Assembly: GCA_964402955.1 (NCBI GenBank)
Contig: CAYOEZ010000201.1
Coordinates: 1-9,023 of the forward strand
Direction of reading: 5' to 3'
Origin: CAYOEZ01 sp964402955
GTDB lineage: Bacteria; Chloroflexota; DTOL01; DAOUCN01
Length of the DNA stretch: 9,023 nucleotides
The notes below the pieces were generated by a model. The model made no database searches and had not been told where the DNA came from. It was given only the letters and a program-made list of their open reading frames with translations. Position numbers and translations under genes: made by a program. Position 1 is the stretch's first letter, and each line of letters begins with the position of its first letter. Below, piece after piece: positions 1-5,717 of this stretch.

Positions 1-262
1 GGCGGCGGAAGGGCTTGTCGACATGGCAGGGGTTCTCGCCCAGGATGCGACTCTTGAGTTGCAGCGCATAGGGCTTGTCGGCGCCGTCGCGTACCTCGCC
101 AAAGCCGACCAGCCCCTGATTGGTGTAGAGCTTGAGCAAGGTGCAGTGCATGGGCGCTCCCACAATGTCGGCGAGACGCATATCGGTGATCTTCAGATCG
201 GATGGGCTGGACTGTGTGCGTACCCTGTCCAGTACGCTCTCGGTGTTTCCTGTTTCTACCAT
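1..262 (-). CDS. Mandelate racemase/muconate lactonizing enzyme family protein, N-terminal part (cut by window edge)
   Basis: Only the first 87 codons are present; the gene continues past the left edge. The visible protein matches the N-terminal capping domain of enolase-superfamily enzymes: a strand-rich stretch around residues 22-45 (LKITDMRLADIVGAP), then a conserved block at about 50-60 (YTNQGLVGFGEV) in which the substrate-specificity loop normally lies. The barrel domain with the catalytic Lys and metal-binding acids is outside the window, so the substrate cannot be named. Likely substrates are sugar acids or similar carboxylates, by family knowledge only. The start at 262 is chosen because GAGGAG at 273-278 sits 10 nt upstream; an in-frame ATG at 283 lies upstream of that ribosome site and is less likely. 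It follows the radical SAM gene on the same strand after 77 bp. Confidence 0.8.
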   Translation of the reverse strand, partial: MVETGNTESVLDRVRTQSSPSDLKITDMRLADIVGAPMHCTLLKLYTNQGLVGFGEVRDGADKPYALQLKSRILGENPCHVDKPFRR

Positions 263-300
263 CTGTGGCGCACTCCTCAACATGACGTCATATGTTGTCT

Positions 301-336
301 GTCGCCTGTATCCTGAACCCTGAACCCTATACCCTG
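301..336. repeat. Degenerate 7-bp tandem array (AGGGTTC-like)
   Basis: Read on the minus strand, positions 336 to 302 fall into five consecutive heptamers: AGGGTAT, AGGGTTC, AGGGTTC, AGGATAC, AGGCGAC. The array starts a few bases after the stop codon of the radical SAM gene and fills about half of the 77-bp gap before the next gene. A related array with opposite orientation relative to the genes is found at 5684-5717. There is no stem-loop plus T-run that would make it a rho-independent terminator. Function unknown. Confidence 0.6.
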
Positions 337-339
337 CCC

Positions 340-1323
340 TCATTCCTCATACTCCTGCCCCCAGCCGTTGTTCAGCCCGGCCGCGTCGAACGCCTCGAGC
401 GCGGCGTCATACTCCTCGATCGTGACCTTTCGCCCCAGCACAGCGTCGCCGATGGTCTTGTAGGTTGGGAAATACTGGTTCATCAAGCTGACATGGACGT
501 CGGTCGACAGGTTGGCGGCAATCCAGCGCAGCACTTCGTTGGTCTGGGACAGGTTTTCGGGCAGAATCAGGTGGCGGATGATCATGCCGCGGCGGGCAAT
601 GCCGTTGTCGTCGAGCACAAGCTCATCGCCCATCTGCCGGTACATCTCCAACAGGCAGGCGTGGTTGGCTGTGCTGTAGTGCGGGAAGCCGGAGAGTCGC
701 ACAGCCACGCTGTCGTCGGCATATTTGGCGTCGGGCAGGTAGACGTCGATCACCCCGTCGAGCAATTGCAGCGCCAGCAGTGAATCATAGCCGTTGGTGT
801 TGTACACCAGTGGGATGCGCAACCCTCGCGCCGCAGCGATGTCCAGAGCAGCCAGAATGGGCGCGATGTAGTGGGTGGGCGTGACAAACTCAACGTTGTG
901 GCAGCCGCGCTTCTGCAGGTCGAGCATCATCCATGCCAGGCGCTCGTTGCTGACGAGGCGGCCCACCCCCAGCTGGCTGATGGGGTAGTTCTGGCAGTAG
1001 ATGCAGCGTCCGGTGCACTGGCTGAAGAAGATAGTCCCTGCGCCACCCGTGCCGCTAATAGGTGGCTCTTCCCACTTGTGCGCCGTCCACGAGGCGACGA
1101 CGGCCTCCACGCCGGCGCAGCAAACGCCCGGCCCGCCTGGCCCCGCCTTCGCTTCTTGCCCCCCCAATGTTGGGGGGGAGGGGGGGGCAGCCTCCAGCCG
1201 GTTGAGGCGGCAGGCGCGGTAACAGAAAGCGCAATCGGCCAGCAGAGCATGAGCGCGCTCGGCTTGCCGTTTCAATTCGCCGCTCTTGTGCAACTGCACA
1301 TACCCGGGTTCCCAGGAATCCAT
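340..1323 (-). CDS. Radical SAM protein, PflX-like (pyruvate formate-lyase activating enzyme-related)
   Basis: A 327-residue iron-sulfur protein of the COG1313/PflX type, predicted cytoplasmic. The radical SAM cluster motif CTGRCIYC (CxxxCxxC) has its cysteines at residues 103, 107 and 110. Upstream, CAFCYRAC (C31, C34, C38) and C68/C69 match the extra N-terminal cysteine set typical of this family, and WTAHKWEEPPISG (79-91) matches the family's conserved block before the cluster. The real partner or substrate of the family is not established; homology to glycyl-radical activases is only general. The start at 1323 is chosen because the protein then begins with the family-like PGYVQLHKSGEL; upstream codons read into the neighbouring gene. 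The Shine-Dalgarno signal is weak (AAAGGG about 14 nt upstream). Odd feature: about 20 extra residues (about 45-65), rich in Pro and Gly, come from a palindromic repeat inserted in frame between NRLE and GVCCAG. Confidence 0.85.
   Translation of the reverse strand: MDSWEPGYVQLHKSGELKRQAERAHALLADCAFCYRACRLNRLEAAPPSPPTLGGQEAKAGPGGPGVCCAGVEAVVASWTAHKWEEPPISGTGGAGTIFFSQCTGRCIYCQNYPISQLGVGRLVSNERLAWMMLDLQKRGCHNVEFVTPTHYIAPILAALDIAAARGLRIPLVYNTNGYDSLLALQLLDGVIDVYLPDAKYADDSVAVRLSGFPHYSTANHACLLEMYRQMGDELVLDDNGIARRGMIIRHLILPENLSQTNEVLRWIAANLSTDVHVSLMNQYFPTYKTIGDAVLGRKVTIEEYDAALEAFDAAGLNNGWGQEYEE
1129..1191. repeat. Poly-C/poly-G palindromic insertion inside the radical SAM gene
   Basis: The core is a near-perfect hairpin: seven C plus AA (1159-1167), a TG loop (1168-1169), then TT plus seven G (1170-1178). 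It is followed by A and a run of eight G (1180-1187). It encodes the Pro/Gly-rich residues 45-65 of the host protein, where relatives have only a few residues. The limits are estimated from where family-like sequence stops and resumes. The reading frame is kept. The long homopolymer runs could also form quadruplexes or slip during replication. Confidence 0.65.
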
Positions 1324-1384
1324 GGCGTCGCTACGTCCCTTTCGTCCGGCCCCAAAGCGCACACCTGAGCGCCGGGGTCTGTAA

Positions 1385-2944
1385 TCATTTGACAGTGATT
1401 GGCCCCAGCACGATGTCGCTCTGATCGCTGCCCACGACGGGCAAACGCTCCATCGTGGCCAGAAGGTACATGCCCACAGCCAGGCGGTACTCGCCCGGCG
1501 GGGCATCCGCCTTCACAGGAAGCGTGATCACATCGCGCACAACTTCGCCGCGCAGCCAGGTGTTGGTTGGCCGCTCGCCCTTCTGCGGGCGGGTGTCCTG
1601 CTGACCGTACATGGCGTCTGTGGCATCCACAAGATGGACGTAGGTGGTAAAATCGGCCCCCGGTTGGTGCAGTGCCTGCCAGATGACGGTCACGGTCACA
1701 TTCCCGCCTGGCGCTGCTTCTTTGTCCGCCTGTGCATCGAGCAGCAAGATGTCGTCGCCAAGCTGCGCCAGCGGCGGGTGCGTCAGGTCGGGTATATCTG
1801 CTTCATTCATGAAGCGCGGCGCAAGGTAGGAATAACTGGAGAGCACGGTCGCTGCCAGGAGCACGGCGACGATGGTCAGCGACTCGGGTTTGGCGGAGGG
1901 CATCAGGGTGTGAGCCGCCGCTCCTGCCAGCAGGGCAAGCGGTATGCCTGCCAGCCCCAGCAACTGCCAGGGATAGGCGACGAAGGCTGCCAGTGGGATA
2001 ACCCGCCACAGAGGAGCAGCAATGGTGAGCGACAAGAAGGCCAGCAGACCCGCCAGCCCTGCCAGAATGATCACCGTGCGGCGCTGGCGTGCGTCCTCGC
2101 TTTCATATGCGCCCCACAGCGCCAGAAATGCCAGCCCCACCGCTATCAGCCCGAGTTGGAACGACATGCTGTCCTGCCAGCCGGGCACGCTCTCGCCAAA
2201 GCCCCATGTGGGAGAAAAAAGCTGAAACGTGTAAACGAAGTGCTCGTTCCACTCCGGCATGTTGGCGAACATGCGCCCGCCGGCAGGGAGAAGGATGAGC
2301 AGCGCCAGCGCCAGCCCGGCGGCGGCTGCCAGAGCGCCTTTCCAGACACCTCTCGAGACGTCCGGGGTCTTAGAGACGTCGGACGTCCAGGGCATCATGG
2401 CATACCAGATGACGGCAACAAAAGTGACAAGCACACCAAGACCGGCATCGAGCAGCGCAAGAATCAAACTGGCCAGGCCAACGAGAAGCAAGTTGCGCTT
2501 GCGAGGCGAATGTGCAGAATTCCAAAGTGCAAGGAGCAGGAATGGGGCAACGGCGAGCAGCAATGACTCGGCCAACGCGCCGCGCACATAGACAGTGACC
2601 AGCCGGTAGGGCAGCAGCATATAGACAGCCGCCGCCACAAACGCCGGCAGGCTGCACCACAAGCGCCGCGCTAGCAGAAACATGCCCAGCCCGGCCAGAA
2701 TGAAGCTCAGCGCGTAGAGAAGCTTGAGCGCAGCGAGGGCGCCGATTGCCGCTTGCACAAGCGCCAGCAGCCAGGTCGCGAGCGGTCCATCACCGGGCGT
2801 GCCGTAGGCAGGCATCCAGCCCGAGAGGGGCCCGCCGGCTGCCAGCGCGTCATAGACGGCGCCCAGCCCACTGTGTGTCTGGACGAAACCCGGGTAGAGC
2901 AGCGGCGCCCAAACGATGACGGAGAGCAGCACGACGATGATCAT
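1385..2944 (-). CDS. Polytopic membrane protein, PTPS-related/GT-C-like, with C-terminal beta-rich domain
   Basis: A 519-residue inner-membrane protein. Hydrophobic segments are visible at about 1-20, 55-95, 101-140, 151-182, 201-222, 262-280, 289-310, 316-346 and 356-374. YVRGALAES at 119-127 is the hallmark of the 6-pyruvoyl-tetrahydropterin synthase-related membrane domain (PF10131), which is structurally akin to GT-C glycosyltransferases, so a role in transferring sugars from lipid carriers is possible but unproven. Residues about 395-519 form a soluble, probably extracytoplasmic, beta-sandwich-like domain ending in APPGEYRLAVGMYL...RLPV. The start at 2944 is chosen because this ATG overlaps the stop of the preceding remnant ORF (ATGA) and the first hydrophobic segment begins at once; the longer in-frame ORF upstream would run antisense-like through the remnant. 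Residues 187-199 (TSDVSKTPDVSRG) are encoded by a repeat-like insertion in a loop between membrane segments. Confidence 0.8.
   Translation of the reverse strand: MIIVVLLSVIVWAPLLYPGFVQTHSGLGAVYDALAAGGPLSGWMPAYGTPGDGPLATWLLALVQAAIGALAALKLLYALSFILAGLGMFLLARRLWCSLPAFVAAAVYMLLPYRLVTVYVRGALAESLLLAVAPFLLLALWNSAHSPRKRNLLLVGLASLILALLDAGLGVLVTFVAVIWYAMMPWTSDVSKTPDVSRGVWKGALAAAAGLALALLILLPAGGRMFANMPEWNEHFVYTFQLFSPTWGFGESVPGWQDSMSFQLGLIAVGLAFLALWGAYESEDARQRRTVIILAGLAGLLAFLSLTIAAPLWRVIPLAAFVAYPWQLLGLAGIPLALLAGAAAHTLMPSAKPESLTIVAVLLAATVLSSYSYLAPRFMNEADIPDLTHPPLAQLGDDILLLDAQADKEAAPGGNVTVTVIWQALHQPGADFTTYVHLVDATDAMYGQQDTRPQKGERPTNTWLRGEVVRDVITLPVKADAPPGEYRLAVGMYLLATMERLPVVGSDQSDIVLGPITVK
2350..2387. repeat. 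Repeat-like insertion with GACGTCTC units inside the membrane protein gene
   Basis: The coding strand shows GACGTCTC twice, 18 nt apart, each preceded by CC or CG and separated by TAAGACCCCG. GACGTC is itself palindromic, so several partial foldbacks are possible. The block encodes residues 187-199 in a polar loop between two hydrophobic segments, the kind of place where extra residues are tolerated. That it is an insertion is inferred from its composition and its local repeats, not from an alignment. Confidence 0.4.
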
Positions 2945-3225
2945 GCTCGCGCCAACCCCCAGCGCTCGCGTTGCTCGATCGGTGCAAAGACGAGGCGGTC
3001 GACAATCAGGCCGATGGCAATGATCACAAGCATGATAGCGATGACCTGGCTCATATCGTTCAATTCCCGGCCCATATTCAGCAGATGGCCCAGCCCCAGG
3101 CTGACGTAGAGCAGCTCGCCGGCCATCAGTGAGCGCCAGGCAAAAGACCAACCCAGCTTCAGCGCATCGACTTCACCGTTGCGGCCCAGAAACGTCTTGC
3201 GGATGTTTCGGATCTCAAGCTTCAC
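2941..3225 (-). pseudogene. ABC transporter remnant: ATPase N-terminus fused to permease C-terminus
   Basis: The 94-residue ORF joins two unrelated protein ends. Residues 1-22 (MKLEIRNIRKTFLGRNGEVDAL) look like the first strand of a nitrate/sulfonate/taurine-type ABC ATPase (SsuB/TauB), ending before the Walker A loop. From about residue 23 on, LGWSFAWRSLMAGELL and GRELNDMSQVIAIMLVIIAIGLIVDRLVF match the C-terminal end of the partner permease (SsuC/TauC), including its last membrane helix. The junction lies near 3154-3165. The Walker motifs, signature motif and the first part of the permease are missing, so it cannot work as a transporter. The start is GTG at 3225 with GGAG 8 nt upstream. It lies 27 bp after hisD and overlaps the next gene by ATGA, so it may still be translated and couple hisD to the membrane protein gene. 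A chimeric assembly join is the alternative explanation. Confidence 0.75.
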
Positions 3226-3252
3226 GTGCGGTGCTCCACGATGGATGTATGG

Positions 3253-4539
3253 TTACTCAAACCTGATCTCGATTGCCTGCTTGTGCGCTGGCAGGCCTTC
3301 AGCGGTAGCCAGCGCGCCCACTGTCTGACGAATGCCGGCCAGGCCTGCCTTCGTCACTTCTTGCGTCTCGATCTTGCGCATGAAGCTATCCACCGACAGC
3401 GGCGAGTACATCTTTGCGTACTCGCCGGTGGGCAAGACGTGATTCGAGCCGGTCGCGTAGTCGCCTGCCGCCGCCGGCGCGTAGTTGCCGATGAACACGG
3501 CGCCAACGTTGACGATTCTGGGCAGAATGCTGCGCTCGCCCGCGATCATCAGTTGCAAGTGCTCCGGCGCATAGGTATTGCTTAGAGCGATCGCCTCATC
3601 GAGCGAGGACGCCACGAGCAGAATGCCGTAGCGCTCGAGCGATGCGGCGACACGTGATCTGGTGGCGAGAGTCGCGCACTGACGCTCGATTTCCTTCGCC
3701 ACTTGCTCGGCCAGAGCCTGCGACGTTGTGACCAGGACGCACGCTGAATCGTCAGCGTGCTCGGCCTGTGCGATCAAATCGGCGGCAACGAAGCGCGGGT
3801 CAGCGCTCTCATCGGCGATGATCAGCACTTCCGATGGCCCGGCGGGCATATCGATGGCGCACAGTCCGCTGGCGGCCGCGAGCATCTTGGCGCCTGTGAC
3901 GTAGCGGTTGCCGGGGCCGAATATCTTGTAGACGCGGGGAATGGTCTCCGTGCCGTAGGCCATGGCCGCGATCGCCTGCGCGCCGCCTGCCTTGAAGATG
4001 TCACTGACGCCGGCAATATCGGCGGCGACGAGCACAACGGGCGGCAGGTTGCCCTCTTTGTCGGGCGGGCAGCAGATGACGCGCGTGGCGCACCCCGCCA
4101 GCCGGGCAGGAACGGCCATCATCAAGACGGACGAGGGGTAGGCGGCGCGTCCGCCAGGGACGTAGAGACCGACGCGCTCGATGGGCCGGTTGAGGCGACG
4201 GATCTCGATGCCCGGCGCGACCTGCACGGGCGGCTCTTCCGTCAACTCGCTGGCATGGAAGGTTGCGATATTGCGCATGGCGGCGCGCAGTGCAGCCACG
4301 ACGCCTGCGTCAACCGTCTGGTAGGCGGCCTCGATCTCGGCGCGGCTGACGCGCAGATCACGCACGGTGGCGCCGCCGAAGTGCTTGTTATAGCGGCGCA
4401 CGGCGCGGTCGCCGCTGTGTTGCACACTGCGCATGATGCGCTGCACAACGGGCATGACATCGTCAAACGCTGCCGCCGAACGGCGCATAATACGATTGAG
4501 ATCGGCCTGGGACACGCTGTTGAGAGATGCAATTTGCAT
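3253..4539 (-). CDS. hisD: Histidinol dehydrogenase
   Basis: HisD oxidises L-histidinol to L-histidine in two NAD-dependent steps, the last reactions of histidine biosynthesis, in the cytoplasm. The protein is 428 residues, the usual length. Visible motifs are GPGNRYVTGAK (208-218, NAD-binding region), DMPAGPSEVLI (230-240), QAEHAD with zinc ligands Q258 and H261, YAPEHL with catalytic E326 and H327, GDYATGSNHVLPT with zinc ligand D360 and H367, and AHK with zinc ligand H419. These positions are nearly identical to the E. coli numbering, so the enzyme looks fully active. The start at 4539 is preferred over an in-frame ATG at 4605 because AGGA lies 7 nt upstream and the extra residues would be translated from the intergenic inverted repeat. 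It follows hisG after 110 bp and precedes the ABC remnant by 27 bp. Confidence 0.97.
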   Translation of the reverse strand: MQIASLNSVSQADLNRIMRRSAAAFDDVMPVVQRIMRSVQHSGDRAVRRYNKHFGGATVRDLRVSRAEIEAAYQTVDAGVVAALRAAMRNIATFHASELTEEPPVQVAPGIEIRRLNRPIERVGLYVPGGRAAYPSSVLMMAVPARLAGCATRVICCPPDKEGNLPPVVLVAADIAGVSDIFKAGGAQAIAAMAYGTETIPRVYKIFGPGNRYVTGAKMLAAASGLCAIDMPAGPSEVLIIADESADPRFVAADLIAQAEHADDSACVLVTTSQALAEQVAKEIERQCATLATRSRVAASLERYGILLVASSLDEAIALSNTYAPEHLQLMIAGERSILPRIVNVGAVFIGNYAPAAAGDYATGSNHVLPTGEYAKMYSPLSVDSFMRKIETQEVTKAGLAGIRQTVGALATAEGLPAHKQAIEIRFE

Positions 4540-4568
4540 ACCCGTTTCCTCGCAGTGGGCGGTCAGAC

Positions 4569-4630
4569 GTAGGTCAGGCATCCTTGCCTGACGGATTGGT
4601 CGCAACGTCAGGCAAGGATGCCTGACCTAC
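4569..4630. repeat. Perfect 25-bp nested inverted repeat between hisG and hisD
   Basis: Two perfectly complementary 25-bp arms (4569-4593 and 4606-4630) flank a 12-nt spacer. Each arm is itself a small hairpin: GTCAGGCA, loop TCCT, TGCCTGAC at 4573-4592, and its mirror in the right arm. The transcript can therefore fold as one long stem or as two short ones. The outer ends read GTAGG and CCTAC. No run of T follows on the minus strand, so it is not a standard terminator; it could act as an mRNA-stabilising or attenuating structure between hisG and hisD, or as a mobile palindromic repeat. Confidence 0.9.
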
Positions 4631-4649
4631 TCAAGCTGGCTGACCACCT

Positions 4650-5660
4650 CTATTTGTGGCGAATCTTCTCGAGCAGCGCGTGGTAGTTCCACGATTTGGC
4701 CTCAAAAACGTACGTCAGCGCGGCAACGGTGACATCACTGCCGCCGGCTTTGCGCAGGTGCTCGACGGTGCGCAGCAGAAGGTCTTTGCGCACGACGACC
4801 GTTGTGGCATACCATCCTGCGTCACTGCGGTCCTTGGCAAAGACGCGGCCGATGCTGGGGCCTTGCAGGCCGGCCAGCTCCGGGATGCGCATGACCAAGC
4901 GGGCGACATCGTCGGCGCTCTCGCCCTGGATGTTGGCCGTGACCGAGAGGAAATCAGCGGCGCGCATGTGCGCCTCGAAGAGCTCGATGATGGACTTGAC
5001 CGTTTGCAGTTTGGCGTCGCTGGCAGCCAGTAGCTTGCGGTTAGCGATCAAACAGGCCTGGGCATGCAGAATGCTGCCGCCCGTAATGCGCTTCAGCCGG
5101 TTATCGCGCAGGGTTGTGCCGCTCGACGTGATGTCGGCGATGATATCGGCGTAGCCCATGCTGGGCGCAACTTCGAGCGCTCCGTGCGCTTCGACCACGG
5201 CGAAGTAGGTGATGCCGGCGCGGTAGAGGAACTGGCGCGTGAGATTGGGAAACTTGGTCACCACGCGCAACTCGCGGCCCTTGCTCTTGAAACCGGCGGC
5301 AACGTCAGCCAGATCGCTGAGCGAGGTGACGTCGACCCAGCTTTCGGGGACAGCCAGCACCAACTCGCACCGGCCAAAGCCAAGATCCATGACGACGACA
5401 GCATCGCCATCCTCCGGCGTGCTCTCCCGCACGATGTCCAGGCCAGTAACGCCGACATCGGCGCTGCCTTCTTCGACCTTGGCCAGAATGTCATTGGCAC
5501 GCTGAAACAGCACCTTGATGTTGGGTGCAGCAGAGATGCGCGCGGTATACTGGCGCGGGTTGGTGCGGTCCACACGTAGCCCACTGGCTGCCATGAAGCG
5601 CATGGTGTCTTCTTCGAGCTCACCCTTACTGGGAAGGGCCAAACGCAATTCATCTGTCAT
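4650..5660 (-). CDS. hisG: ATP phosphoribosyltransferase, long form with regulatory C-terminal domain
   Basis: HisG joins ATP and phosphoribosyl pyrophosphate, the first and feedback-controlled step of histidine biosynthesis, in the cytoplasm. The 336-residue protein opens with LRLALPSKGEL, as the family does. Residues 163-184 (EVAPSMGYADII...SSGTTL) fit the family signature E-x5-G-x-A-x2-I-x-D-I-x2-S-G-x-T-L, which holds the PRPP-binding loop. Residues about 235-316 form the C-terminal regulatory domain found only in long HisG, which binds histidine. It is about 35 residues longer than E. coli HisG (299), part of this being a C-terminal tail (about 317-336). Long HisG does not need HisZ, which matters for reading the neighbouring HisRS-family gene. 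The start at 5660 has no clear Shine-Dalgarno sequence. It follows the HisRS-family gene by 48 bp. Confidence 0.96.
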   Translation of the reverse strand: MTDELRLALPSKGELEEDTMRFMAASGLRVDRTNPRQYTARISAAPNIKVLFQRANDILAKVEEGSADVGVTGLDIVRESTPEDGDAVVVMDLGFGRCELVLAVPESWVDVTSLSDLADVAAGFKSKGRELRVVTKFPNLTRQFLYRAGITYFAVVEAHGALEVAPSMGYADIIADITSSGTTLRDNRLKRITGGSILHAQACLIANRKLLAASDAKLQTVKSIIELFEAHMRAADFLSVTANIQGESADDVARLVMRIPELAGLQGPSIGRVFAKDRSDAGWYATTVVVRKDLLLRTVEHLRKAGGSDVTVAALTYVFEAKSWNYHALLEKIRHK

Positions 5661-5683
5661 AGGTTTTATTGTGTTCAGGCAAC

Positions 5684-5717
5684 AGGGTCAGGATACAAGA
5701 TGCAGGATTCAGGGAGC
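5684..5717. repeat. Degenerate 7-bp tandem array overlapping the hisS stop codon
   Basis: On the plus strand, an AGGGTC hexamer is followed by AGGATAC, AAGATGC, AGGATTC and AGGGAGC. The unit resembles that of the array at 301-336 (AGGATAC occurs in both). The last two units run into the 3' end of the upstream gene and supply its TGA (5709-5711) and last codons. The rest fills much of the 48-bp gap before hisG. Confidence 0.5.

Noticed and set aside
1350..1377. Possible hairpin in the gap between the membrane protein and radical SAM genes
   Set aside because: CCCC...GCGC/GCGC...GGGG pairs only with mismatches in G+C-rich DNA and has no T-run; too weak to call.
1634..2566. 310-codon plus-strand ORF opposite the membrane protein gene
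   Set aside because: It is antisense to a gene with clear hydrophobic segments and a family motif. Its translation is hydrophilic low-complexity without recognisable motifs, as expected of a shadow frame in G+C-rich DNA.
2945..3151. 69-codon N-terminal extension of the membrane protein ORF
   Set aside because: It overlaps the ABC remnant in another frame, is rich in Arg/Cys/His like a shadow translation, and the ATG at 2944 starts directly with a membrane helix at an ATGA overlap.
3757..4572. 271-codon plus-strand ORF opposite hisD
   Set aside because: Lies fully antisense to hisD, whose catalytic residues are all in place; no motif in the antisense translation.
4540..4605. 22-codon extension of hisD to an upstream ATG
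   Set aside because: It would be translated from the inverted repeat, and the ATG at 4539 has its own ribosome site and gives the normal length and E. coli-like residue numbering.
4569..4630. Rho-independent terminator between hisG and hisD
   Set aside because: The stem is strong but no T-run follows on the transcribed strand, and hisD follows closely on the same strand.
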